A stretch of DNA of 14,236 nt from Syntrophomonas sp. (GCA_003444615.1 DLUN01000140.1:3094-17329); one strand, 5' to 3'; numbered from the stretch's first letter, positions 1 through 7,252 are shown. Made by a program: numbers and translations. Notes: generated from the letters alone by a model not told the origin.

Positions 1-10
1 CTTCGTTATT

Positions 11-35
11 AGAATATTATGGAATATAATATTCT
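11..35 (+). promoter_or_regulatory. AT-rich palindrome overlapping a -10 box, upstream of the crotonase gene
   Basis: A perfect inverted repeat has 10-base arms (AGAATATTAT at 11-20, ATAATATTCT at 26-35) around a 5-base spacer. TATAAT at 25-30 lies inside it; a weak -35-like TTCGTT (2-7) stands 17 bases upstream. This would put the transcription start about 20 bases before the gene's ATG. A dyad over a -10 element is the usual layout of a repressor operator, and TetR-type regulators often control fatty-acid genes. Operator function is inferred; the hairpin has no GC pairs to speak of and is not terminator-like. Confidence 0.45.
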
Positions 36-54
36 AAAAAAAGGAGTGAATCAC

Positions 55-837
55 ATGGCGGATTTCCAATACTATAATCTGGAACAAGAGGGACCAATTG
101 CTTATTTAACCCTTAAAAGACCTGATCGCTTAAACACCATGGGATTAGGACCCTGGAAAGAACTAGTATTAGTACAGGATGAAATCGAGGCTAATCGAGA
201 CATAAGGGTAGTCATTATTAAAGCCGATGGTGAACATTTTAGTGCCGGTATCGATCTGCATGATCTGGAACAGGTTAACTCCCATTGGGTGGCTGACAAT
301 ATTAATTGGCTACAACGGTTAAACAGCCGTTGGCAGGATATGAATGCCATTGTAATTGCGGCAGTGCACGGTGTCTGCTATGGAGCGGCTTTTGAGATGA
401 TAATAGCCTGTGATATCCGGATTGCCTCAGAGGATGCCCGCCTTGCTATTCCCGAAGTAAGATTTGGCTTATCCCCTGATATGGGAGGCAGCCAAAGACT
501 GCCCCGCCTGGTGGGTCCTGGTCAGGCTAAACGCCTTATACTGGCCTGTGAAGAAATAGATGCCCGGGAAGCCAAAGAAATTGGCTTGGTAGAAATTGTG
601 GTTCCCCGGGAAAAACTATATGAAAGAGCTGAAAAACTGGCCAAAAGAATTGTTAACAACCCACCTTGGGCAGTACGATTTGGTAAAAAGGCCATCAATG
701 CTTCTATGGATAGCAGTATAGCCGGCGGTCTGCTTCTGGAGCAGATCCAATCTATTTTCTGCTGTGGTACTGAAGATCAAAATGAGGCTATCCGAGCTTT
801 CTTTGAGAAGCGTAAGCCAGAATTCAAAGATAACTAG
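55..837 (+). CDS. enoyl-CoA hydratase/isomerase (crotonase) family protein
   Basis: A 260-residue crotonase-fold protein acting on acyl-CoA thioesters, probably in cytoplasmic beta-oxidation or a related pathway. The start at 55 is chosen because AAGGAG at 41-46 is ideally spaced; an earlier in-frame ATG at 19 lies inside the upstream palindrome. Oxyanion-hole segments are HFSAGIDL (61-68) and GVCYGAAFE (106-114). Acidic residues sit at the expected active-site places: E114, E134 (in IPEVRFGL) and D142 (in SPDMGG). E114 and E134 match the two glutamates of classical enoyl-CoA hydratase. D142 together with SAGIDL resembles dienoyl-CoA isomerase (ECH1 type), where a third acid is catalytic, although many bacterial crotonases also carry PDxGG. 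The second glycine of the usual GGG oxyanion loop is alanine here (A111). The family is certain, the exact reaction (hydratase, isomerase or other) is not. It stands alone, closed by the hairpin at 852-887. Confidence 0.93.
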   Translation: MADFQYYNLEQEGPIAYLTLKRPDRLNTMGLGPWKELVLVQDEIEANRDIRVVIIKADGEHFSAGIDLHDLEQVNSHWVADNINWLQRLNSRWQDMNAIVIAAVHGVCYGAAFEMIIACDIRIASEDARLAIPEVRFGLSPDMGGSQRLPRLVGPGQAKRLILACEEIDAREAKEIGLVEIVVPREKLYERAEKLAKRIVNNPPWAVRFGKKAINASMDSSIAGGLLLEQIQSIFCCGTEDQNEAIRAFFEKRKPEFKDN

Positions 838-851
838 AGTAGAAACTAAGC

Positions 852-887
852 ACAACCGGCTCCCCATCATATAGAGGAGCCGGTTGT
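852..887. terminator. hairpin between convergent crotonase and SLH genes
   Basis: A perfect 12-base-pair stem (ACAACCGGCTCC at 852-863 with GGAGCCGGTTGT at 876-887) with a 12-base loop lies 14 bases after the crotonase stop and 26 bases from the end of the opposing gene. The T-tract is weak on both sides, so termination strength is uncertain, but position and GC-rich stem fit a shared bidirectional terminator. Confidence 0.75.
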
Positions 888-913
888 TCATTAGTGATTT
901 AAAGTTATGGACG

Positions 914-2224
914 TTATCCGGGTAAATGCAAATTACCCTCAAAAGTTTGCAAAGGCATCTTAAACTCTTGTATTCCAGCCGCGTAAGGTGCTATTTCGTA
1001 GAGACCGAAGTATATCACCAGAGCATCGTCTTTAATATAATAAGATTGCTGCTCATCGATACCCGTAAAACCGCTGTCTCCTTCAAAAAAGATTTCCGGG
1101 TTGGCCTCTATCTGCTCAGCTATGAACTCATTTATTATTGAGGAGTAATCATAATCAGATGTAAATAAATCTCCTAAGATCAGCTCTTGACCAGTACTTA
1201 AATCGATATTGTACGGTACCCGTTCGGTGAAACCATGGGCTCCTCCAGTGTAACTGTAATAGTCAATATATAAGCTTAAGAAATGATCACTGCGAAAACC
1301 TTCTTGAATCCGTGATAAAGCTTGATAAGTGTGAATTGGATAGCCATTGATGCCGGCATTTGTTACATATTCATCCAGAGTAGAAGCTACTTCCTGCTTA
1401 AAACTATCAGCATCATTCTCCCAGCGTGCATTGATTTTCTCCTGCAGGGATTGATCAGTCATTCCATTGACTGCCGGTATTTCCAAATCAACCTCCATAT
1501 GCGGGAATTGCTCTTGTACTTTTTTCTTTTCTATGGATTCCGAACTACCGCTCCAATTTGCAGAAGCTTGTAAATCAATAATATCCTTACAGGCAGTAAT
1601 GATGCGAGCCATTTCAGCTCTAGTCAGATCATCGTAGGGATGAAAGTACCCCTGGTTACCTTTCATAATGCCAGTGTTATGGACAAAAACAACTGCATTC
1701 ATCTCAGCCTCACTTAGATCTTGGGTGTCGCTAAAATAAGGCCTAATTAAATCCATGGGAACATTAATACTTTTAGCGGTAAAGGAGTTTTGAATAGCCT
1801 GAGCTATCTCCAATCTAGTCATGGAACGATCGGGATAAAAACTTTCTCCTGCAAAGGGAAAAATGTTGTTCACCATACTTACGAAAACTGCCTCAGCATA
1901 CCAGGAATCATTGTTTACATCCTGATAATAGTCTGATACCAAGGGTTGTCTTTCAAAGCCTTTATCACCATAATCCAATTGGAAGGCTCTTACCAATAAT
2001 GCGGCAGCTTGAGAGCGGTTTACCTTTTCCTCAGGTGCGAACAATAATTCTCCTCGTTCATTTTCCCCTATTCCATGCATGAGATTTTGCTCAGCCGCCT
2101 TATTAATATACAATTCTGCCCAGTGTCCGGTTGTATCAACAAATACAGAACTGGCCATTACTGAAGAAGGCATGAAAAACGTAATCAAAACTATCGAAGC
2201 TACCGCTGTAAAACGTTTAAGCAT
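914..2224 (-). CDS. secreted S-layer-homology (SLH) protein with C-terminal DUF3298-like domain
   Basis: A 436-residue exported protein. The start at 2224 (MLKRFTAV) is chosen because GGGAGGAAAG lies directly before it; the in-frame ATG at 2239 is part of that ribosome-binding stretch. A signal peptide (basic LKR, hydrophobic core, VMA/S near residue 24) is followed by three SLH repeats: about 27-80 (VFVDTTGHWAELYINKA), about 88-150 (YYQDVNNDSWYAEAV, FYPDRSMTRLEIAQAI) and about 155-210 (YFSDTQDLSEAEMNAV, FHPYDDLTRAEMARII). SLH repeats anchor proteins to cell-wall polymers. The C-terminal half carries a DUF4163/DUF3298-type region, recognisable by YYSYTGGAHGF, a DLSTGQELILGDLF stretch and IYFGLYEIAPYAAG; this module is found in extracytoplasmic parts of anti-sigma and cell-wall proteins, where it is thought to sense or bind rather than catalyse. 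It is a surface protein of unknown specific role. It shares a divergent intergenic region with the gene at 2315. Confidence 0.9.
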   Translation of the reverse strand: MLKRFTAVASIVLITFFMPSSVMASSVFVDTTGHWAELYINKAAEQNLMHGIGENERGELLFAPEEKVNRSQAAALLVRAFQLDYGDKGFERQPLVSDYYQDVNNDSWYAEAVFVSMVNNIFPFAGESFYPDRSMTRLEIAQAIQNSFTAKSINVPMDLIRPYFSDTQDLSEAEMNAVVFVHNTGIMKGNQGYFHPYDDLTRAEMARIITACKDIIDLQASANWSGSSESIEKKKVQEQFPHMEVDLEIPAVNGMTDQSLQEKINARWENDADSFKQEVASTLDEYVTNAGINGYPIHTYQALSRIQEGFRSDHFLSLYIDYYSYTGGAHGFTERVPYNIDLSTGQELILGDLFTSDYDYSSIINEFIAEQIEANPEIFFEGDSGFTGIDEQQSYYIKDDALVIYFGLYEIAPYAAGIQEFKMPLQTFEGNLHLPG

Positions 2225-2314
2225 AAGCTTTCCTCCCATTAGTGTATATTAGATAGTACGCATCTGGTCGAAAATGCTTACAGTTGTTAGTGTTAATACT
2301 AATACTATTATATA

Positions 2315-3136
2315 ATGCCAATTTTCACCAAGTTTGTTTACCAAGATGGAGTCAGTACTCTAACCGTACTGTTTTTACGGTTCTTTTTTGCGGCTTTATT
2401 TTTCTTCATTTTACTGATTATCAGTAAAACCGAAATTCGTTTGTCTTATCGTTTATTAACCGGAACACTTTTGGTGGGCGGTGTTTTTTATATGATTCAA
2501 TCTATACTGTACTTTAATTCAGTACACTATCTAACCGCCTCCATGGTGAATTTGATATTTTATGCCTACCCGGCTATAGTTGCAATACTTTCCATTTGGG
2601 TCAATAAAGAACCGCTGCATCGGAATGTGGTGTTAGCTTTAATAGCTTCCTTTTTAGGCTTAATCCTGGTCTTAGGATCGGGTTTTTCTGGCCTCAATAA
2701 AATTGGCGTCTTGTCTGCTTTTGGAGCCGCCTTGGTCTATGCCATTTATATGTTGTTGAGTAATCGTTTAATTGAAGAAGTCTCTCCTATAATTACCTCC
2801 ACCTTTGTATCTATGTTTGCTTCTTTTTCCCTGTTAATTGCTGGTGTAGCAACTGACAGTATTTCTTTTGATTTCAATCCTACAACCTGGTTACCGATTA
2901 TGGGAATCGTCTTGTTTTCTACGGTTCTGGCCATATATGGGCTGTTCAAAGGTTTGGAGATAATTGGCCCGACTAAAGCAGCTATATTAAGTATGATTGA
3001 ACCTTTAGTTACTATCTTGTTTGGATGCATATTATTCATGGATAAACTCACATCGGTGCAGTGGTTTGGTGCATTTTTGGTTATTTCTGGCGCCATATTG
3101 ATTACCAAAGCGCGAGGGCAGCACGATACACGATAA
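2315..3136 (+). CDS. EamA/DMT-family permease, apparently lacking its first membrane segment
   Basis: A 273-residue hydrophobic protein with the two-fold EamA repeat of drug/metabolite transporters: first half ends near YAYPAIVAILSIWVNKEPL and GLILVLGSG, second half near IIGPTKAAILSMIEPLVTILFG and FGAFLVISGAILI. Family members have ten membrane helices and about 290-300 residues. This one begins at MPIFTKFVYQDG, a motif normally preceded by a complete first helix ending in a WG or FG motif. An in-frame TAA at 2300-2302 blocks any longer version, no other frame upstream encodes such a helix, and no ribosome-binding site precedes the ATG. A near-palindrome (TTAGT at 2287-2291, ACTAA at 2298-2302) and a TTGTTA/TATTAT pair (2284-2311, 16-base spacing) lie immediately upstream; a start from that promoter would fall at or after the ATG. 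The gene is probably 5'-truncated and possibly dead, although the remaining frame is fully open. Substrate unknown. Confidence 0.75.
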   Translation: MPIFTKFVYQDGVSTLTVLFLRFFFAALFFFILLIISKTEIRLSYRLLTGTLLVGGVFYMIQSILYFNSVHYLTASMVNLIFYAYPAIVAILSIWVNKEPLHRNVVLALIASFLGLILVLGSGFSGLNKIGVLSAFGAALVYAIYMLLSNRLIEEVSPIITSTFVSMFASFSLLIAGVATDSISFDFNPTTWLPIMGIVLFSTVLAIYGLFKGLEIIGPTKAAILSMIEPLVTILFGCILFMDKLTSVQWFGAFLVISGAILITKARGQHDTR

Positions 3137-3201
3137 ATATACCCGTATGATTAACCTCACGGATGCAAATGCTATGGTAAAACCGTTAAAGAGGTGAACA
3201 T

Positions 3202-4761
3202 ATGGATACTGTCGATATGCTGCCCGAAGTACCCAGCTCATTTTGGATGTATTCAACGGAGACTACTAATTATCCTCAGTTAAACGAGGATCTCAAAGTT
3301 GATATTGCTATTGTGGGTGGTGGAATAGTTGGCATTACCACAGCCTATTTGTTAAAACAAGCTGGAGTGTCTGTTGCTGTACTGGATGCAGATCGGATTC
3401 TCCAGGGTACTACCGCCCACACCACCTCTAAACTCACTTCTCAGCATGCTATCATCTATGCCAAAATTAAGAAACAGATGGGTGAGGAGTTGGCCCGTCT
3501 GTATGCTGAAGCCAATCAGTATGCCATCGATATGGTTGAGAAAATCATGCAGGAGAAAAGCATCCAGTGCGATTTTGTCCGGCTTCCTGCTTATACCTAC
3601 ACCCAGTCTGATCAATATGTTGGGCAAATCGAAGACGAAATAGACACCGCACGCAGTTTAGGTATTGAGGCTTCTTTTCAAAAGGAACTTCCCCTGCCCT
3701 TCCCGGTTAAAGCTGCCATGCGTTTTGAAAACCAGGCTCAGTTTCATTGCTTAAAATTCCTCAAAGAATTAGCTAGAGATATTCCCGGCCAAGGCAGTCA
3801 TATTTTCGAACAGACCAAAGCTGTGAATATCCAAGAGGGCAATCCCTTAACCGTAGTAACAGAACCAGGCCACCAGATAAAAGCCAACCAGATAGTAATT
3901 GCTTCTCATTTCCCCTTTTTCGATGGAGGTGGATTCTACTTTTCCCGCATCTACCTGGAAAGGTCCTATGTAGTAGCGGCTACCATTAAGGAGGAATTCC
4001 CCGAAGCCCATTTTATATCAGCAGAAGACCCGGGGCGATCTTTGCGATACACGCCCTCAAAATACGGTCGTCTGGTGTTGTTTGGCGGTGAACATCATAA
4101 AACTGGTCATGGAACTGACACCAACAAGCACTATAAGAATTTGCTTGATTTCGCCAACCAGCATTACCAGATTGATAAGATCTACTATCGCTGGTCAACT
4201 CATGATTGCGTGACCATTGACGGTGTACCTTATGTGGGCAACCTTACCGCCCGCAGCCCCAATATTTATGTAGCTACTGGTTTTGGAAAGTGGGGCATGA
4301 GTAATGGTATTGCCTCAGCTAAAATCCTCAGTGATTTAATTATCACTGGTGACAATCCATGGGCTCAGGTGTATAGCCCTTCCCGGTTTATTACCTCCGG
4401 TTCAGCTCTTAAAACATTTGTAGGTATAAATATAAGTGTGGCTGAAAAGTATATAACCGGTAAACTCGAGCCAGGTGATACAGATAAAAATATTGAGAAA
4501 GGTGAAGCCCGGGTAATCGATATAGATGGACACAGGATAGGAGCCTACCGGGATGCCCAGGGAACTCTGCATATGGTGGACACTACCTGCACTCACCTAG
4601 GTTGCGAATTAGCTTGGAATGATGCTGAAAAATCCTGGGATTGCCCCTGCCACGGCTCACGCTTTACCTATGAAGGTGAAATTGTTGAAGGCCCCGCCAT
4701 TAACAAACTGCAGCATGTTAAGGGTGAACCCAATGAAGTAGAGGCCAGGATTTTCAGTTAA
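3202..4761 (+). CDS. FAD-dependent oxidoreductase with C-terminal Rieske [2Fe-2S] domain (YhfW-like)
   Basis: A 519-residue soluble two-domain redox protein. The N-terminal DAO-type flavoprotein domain shows the Rossmann dinucleotide motif VDIAIVGGGIVGITTAYLL (glycines 39-44) and an acidic end of the second strand (VAVLDADR). A conserved late-FAD-domain segment, ATGFGKWGMSNG, lies before the linker. The C-terminal Rieske domain (about 425-519) has both cluster motifs: C463-T-H465-L-G-C468 and C481-P-C483-H484-G-S. C463, H465, C481 and H484 are the cluster ligands; C468 and C483 are the disulfide pair typical of high-potential cytochrome-bc-type Rieske proteins. The architecture matches Bacillus YhfW and relatives, whose substrate is unknown; the flavin probably oxidises an amine or amino acid-like substrate and the cluster passes electrons on. 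Start supported by AGAGGTGA seven or so bases upstream. It lies 65 bases after the permease gene with no terminator between, so co-transcription is possible. Confidence 0.92.
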   Translation: MDTVDMLPEVPSSFWMYSTETTNYPQLNEDLKVDIAIVGGGIVGITTAYLLKQAGVSVAVLDADRILQGTTAHTTSKLTSQHAIIYAKIKKQMGEELARLYAEANQYAIDMVEKIMQEKSIQCDFVRLPAYTYTQSDQYVGQIEDEIDTARSLGIEASFQKELPLPFPVKAAMRFENQAQFHCLKFLKELARDIPGQGSHIFEQTKAVNIQEGNPLTVVTEPGHQIKANQIVIASHFPFFDGGGFYFSRIYLERSYVVAATIKEEFPEAHFISAEDPGRSLRYTPSKYGRLVLFGGEHHKTGHGTDTNKHYKNLLDFANQHYQIDKIYYRWSTHDCVTIDGVPYVGNLTARSPNIYVATGFGKWGMSNGIASAKILSDLIITGDNPWAQVYSPSRFITSGSALKTFVGINISVAEKYITGKLEPGDTDKNIEKGEARVIDIDGHRIGAYRDAQGTLHMVDTTCTHLGCELAWNDAEKSWDCPCHGSRFTYEGEIVEGPAINKLQHVKGEPNEVEARIFS

Positions 4762-4774
4762 TTATCTGTCGAAG

Positions 4775-4811
4775 AATAGACCGACATATCGCATTGATAT
4801 GTCGGTCTATT
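4775..4811. terminator. 16-bp-stem bidirectional terminator between convergent genes
   Basis: A perfect 16-base-pair stem (4775-4790 with 4796-4811) closes a 5-base GCATT loop between the convergent stop codons at 4761 and 4827. The stem begins AATAGACCGACA and ends TGTCGGTCTATT, so transcripts from either side finish in an A-before, U-after arrangement. It is the strongest hairpin in the left half of the window. Confidence 0.85.
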
Positions 4812-4826
4812 ACAAATTTACGTACT

Positions 4827-5723
4827 TTACATCCGTTTAGCCACATTGTTGACCAGTTGACTTAAAGAGGCCAGCATCACCGGTGCCGGATAATCCGCCA
4901 AGCCCCCGGTCATATACTGATCATACAGCTGGCGGGCTAATTCTTCCGTATCCGTGCCAGCAGTTAATTCCTTCTTTATAGCCTCAAAAGCATTCTGTGC
5001 TGAATCCAGAGAACGCCGGTAGAAGCTTTGAACCTTTTCAGTGCCAATAACAACTTCACCGTGGCCAACCGCCAGTATTCTGGTAGGGTAATCCATGAGT
5101 TTACGGATACTATCGAGATATAAGTCATAGTCCTGGAAGAAAACTGGAGCTATGACTTCAGGGGAAATAGCTGTTCCGGCTGCATCGGATACAAACATGA
5201 CCTCTTCTTGGGGCAGGTAAGCTGATATAGAACAGGAACTGTGTCCCGGGGTCTCAATTATCTGCAAAGTAAGATCGGAACCTAGTTCGAACACGTCCCC
5301 CTCCCCTACTACCTGATCAATCTTTAGCAATGCTATATCAAAAGGAGCGGGTTTTTCACTGATGCGGTGATCATTATAGTAAACATCACTCACCAACTGG
5401 TCACCTAACTGAATAGCCTTACAAACCTTTTCTTTTGACAATAGCCTTTCTGTTCCCGCACTAGCACACACCACTGCCTCTGTAAACATTTGTCTAAATG
5501 CTGGTATTCCGCATACATGATCAAAATGGGAATGAAGAGCTATTATATGTGATATTGCCGGTTTTATTTCTAGAGATTCCCACTGTTGCTTAAAAGAAGG
5601 TATTCCCGCACTCATACCTCCTTCAATCAGAGCCGCTTGGGATGTGCCTACGATGTAGTGGTTAAAGTGTCCATTACCGAGTAACAGTACATTATCCGAA
5701 ATCCGCAAAACCAATCCCTCCAT
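4827..5723 (-). CDS. metallo-beta-lactamase-fold metal-dependent hydrolase
   Basis: A protein of up to 298 residues with the complete dinuclear-metal set of the MBL superfamily: H64-S-H66-F-D68-H69, then H161 (in ETPGHSSCS), D180 (in FVSDAAG) and H221 (in AVGHGEV). The set is intact, so a zinc- or iron-dependent hydrolase (thioesterase, lactonase or glyoxalase-II-like) is expected; the C-terminal helical part (about 240-298) does not point to a substrate. Start choice is open. The ATG at 5723 has no ribosome-binding site before it, while GGAGGG formed by codons 1-3 is ideally placed (7-base spacer) for a TTG at 5708, which would give a 293-residue protein beginning RISDNVLLLGNG. Convergent with the flavin-Rieske gene and probably monocistronic. 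Confidence 0.88.
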   Translation of the reverse strand: MEGLVLRISDNVLLLGNGHFNHYIVGTSQAALIEGGMSAGIPSFKQQWESLEIKPAISHIIALHSHFDHVCGIPAFRQMFTEAVVCASAGTERLLSKEKVCKAIQLGDQLVSDVYYNDHRISEKPAPFDIALLKIDQVVGEGDVFELGSDLTLQIIETPGHSSCSISAYLPQEEVMFVSDAAGTAISPEVIAPVFFQDYDLYLDSIRKLMDYPTRILAVGHGEVVIGTEKVQSFYRRSLDSAQNAFEAIKKELTAGTDTEELARQLYDQYMTGGLADYPAPVMLASLSQLVNNVAKRM

Positions 5724-5737
5724 ATGCTAGTATTAAC

Positions 5738-5879
5738 AAGCTATTTCGTCATGGTTGGACCGATATCCTTTTGCCGGAATATGAGGGATTGGTAAACCAC
5801 TCAAGCACCAGTTATAGATGCCAGCGGTCTGAGCCCTGAGGAAGTATGGAACCAGATTAAATCGCGCATCATGATGTGA
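5738..5879 (+). pseudogene. 3' remnant of an unidentified gene, frameshifted
   Basis: Two short reading frames look like adjoining pieces of one lost protein. From 5738 one frame reads KLFRHGWTDILLPEYEGLV (to about 5794). Another frame then reads APVIDASGLSPEEVWNQIK and reaches TGA at 5877-5879. A frame change of about one base near 5795-5808 would join them. The second piece resembles the tail of P-loop nucleotide/nucleoside kinases (a VIDAS-type strand followed by a SPEEVW helix), but this is too little to name a family. A strong terminator follows ten bases after the TGA, which supports this being the true end of a former gene. No start or catalytic part remains. Confidence 0.4.
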
Positions 5880-5888
5880 CATAAGACC

Positions 5889-5926
5889 AAAAGCAGCCCT
5901 ATTCATAGGTAATAAGGCTGCTTTTT
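5889..5926. terminator. rho-independent terminator
   Basis: AAAAGCAGCC (5889-5898) pairs with GGCTGCTTTT (5916-5925), followed by one more T, with a 17-base loop. On the plus strand it closes the gene remnant ending at 5879. On the minus strand it lies 9 bases after the DUF1540 stop and the stem ends in TTTT, so it can serve both directions. Confidence 0.8.
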
Positions 5927-5934
5927 GAATTGGC

Positions 5935-6099
5935 TTAAGACATACTTTCTATAAAGGTGGTACAACAAGTTCCATCACTAGAATTAGCAATGTCATCACC
6001 CATAGCATTGACTTCCAGAGCATCTGCATAGCAGAAGCCGCTTTTGTTATAATAACAATTTTCTACTCCGCATCTTACCTGCATTCTAGGTGCACTCAT
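5935..6099 (-). CDS. DUF1540 family small cysteine-rich protein
   Basis: A 54-residue protein, MSAPRMQVRCGVENCYYNKS at the start, ending CCTTFIESMS. Cysteines at 10, 15, 23 and 45/46 in the order VxCxxxxCxYN...GxCxA...TxCxTF match the DUF1540 domain, which occurs in spore-forming Firmicutes and is likely to bind a metal through its cysteines; its function is not known. GGAGGAA at 6105-6111 gives a strong ribosome-binding site at proper spacing from the ATG at 6097-6099. The gene is transcribed away from the symporter pseudogene and closed by the hairpin at 5889-5926. No signal peptide or membrane segment. Confidence 0.85.
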   Translation of the reverse strand: MSAPRMQVRCGVENCYYNKSGFCYADALEVNAMGDDIANSSDGTCCTTFIESMS

Positions 6100-6124
6100 C
6101 TTGGTTCCTCCTTTGCGCCCATGT

Positions 6125-7207
6125 AATATTTTTCTTCTTATTATTGTGTACCTTGCCTTTATGTTTTATGTTGGCAAATAGCAATAGGATAGTTACTCCT
6201 CATGCCCACCTTCCTTAATATTTTCAGGGACACCACTATATGGCTAATATAATAACCTCCATTTAGACATAATAATTGCAACTGAAAACTGACAGCTTAT
6301 CAATTTGCATGAATTCGGAAAGGACCATGGGGTGGCTTATGCAGGTGGCTGGGGGTTCCAGCTTACCTGTAATGCTGGTGCCGCTGTGTTAGTGGCAGCC
6401 TTTTTAGTAGCTAAGCCATTGAGAAATCTAAGAATAGCTACCGTGCCTGAGTTTTTTCGCAAGCGTTACAACAATACGATACTGCAGGTGATTGTACCTC
6501 TGGTAGTAATTATCACTATTACAGCTTATACCGTAGCTTAGATGAAAGTTGCCGGTATGATGGGAGAAAAAATTCTGGGCCTTCCTTATGAATGGGGCGT
6601 TATCATTATAGCTGCCGTTTTCATTTTCTATAACAGCCATTGGAGGTATGTGGTCCATCACTTTGACTGACCTTTTCCAGGGCATGGTGATGCTTTTCGT
6701 ATTAACCTTAGCAGGTATTCTGTGTTTTGCTAACTTTGGCTCACCCACCGAGCTGTATGCTAACGCCGCAAGTCTAAGGCCCCAGTGGAGCACAAATACT
6801 TCAGCGGCCTACCTTCGGCTGGCGTTCTTTGGCGGGTTTATGACCTGGGTATTTGTGCACAGTTGCTTGCCTCACACTATAATGAGAGTTTTTACAGCCG
6901 AAGATGAAAAATCCGGTCGACTTGGCTTATCTTTTGGTTCCTTTCTAATATCGGCATTTGCTCTTCTGGCTCTGGTTTATATAACCGGTGCGGCAGTCAT
7001 AGTTAATGGCGGTGCCGACCTCGAATCATATGATTATGTATTTATGACGGTAATAGACTCCATATTCCCAACCTGGTTCCAAGCTGTAACCTATGCTGGG
7101 GTATTTGCTGCAGTAATGTCATCGGTTTCCGGTATGTTGCTTTCCATTGGCTCGGCAGCATCATTTGACCTGGTACAGGTTCTAAAACCTCTAATATTGT
7201 CTCAAGC
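6125..7207 (+). pseudogene. sodium:solute symporter (SSF family), degraded
   Basis: Remains of a sodium-coupled permease of the SSF family. First helix: NIFLLIIVYLAFMFYVGK at 6125-6178, then TAG. The next 125 bases, which should encode helix 2 and the AGR-type loop, are full of stops; a TAYQFA fragment just before 6311 is in a different frame from what follows. A recognisable body starts near 6305 (VAYAGGWGFQL, PLRNLRIATVPEFFRKRYNN). TAG at 6539-6541 interrupts YTVA/MKVAG, where relatives have VAQ, so CAG to TAG is the likely change. One extra base near 6631-6635 shifts the frame before AIGGMWSITLTDLFQG, the family's GGM-W-TD-QG signature. The third segment continues through FAAVMSSVSGMLLS and stops being symporter-like near 7200, so the last third of the protein is missing. 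At least four independent lesions make a functional product very unlikely. Confidence 0.85.
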
Positions 7208-7211
7208 TTGC

Positions 7212-7252
7212 AAACCTCTAAGTGTCGTAAAAAATCTAGTACTTAGAGGTTT
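7212..7252 (+). terminator. 12-bp inverted repeat at the symporter/DUF3147 junction
   Basis: AAACCTCTAAGT (7212-7223) and ACTTAGAGGTTT (7241-7252) are exact inverted copies with a 17-base loop, followed by TGCTTTGC. The arm ends in a short T-run (GGTTTT), so it may be a terminator insulating the DUF3147 genes from read-through, or a scar at the edge of the deletion that removed the symporter's 3' end. It lies exactly where symporter similarity stops. Confidence 0.5.

Noticed and set aside
2746..3108. Open frames opposite the permease, flavin-Rieske, dehydrogenase and glpK genes
   Set aside because: They lie wholly within well-supported genes, lack ribosome-binding sites and recognisable motifs, and read as mirror-image frames of coding DNA.
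5741..5800. Histidine phosphatase (RHG motif) as the identity of the gene tail
   Set aside because: RHG lies at the N-terminus of that family, whereas this fragment is near a gene's 3' end and lacks the other family motifs.
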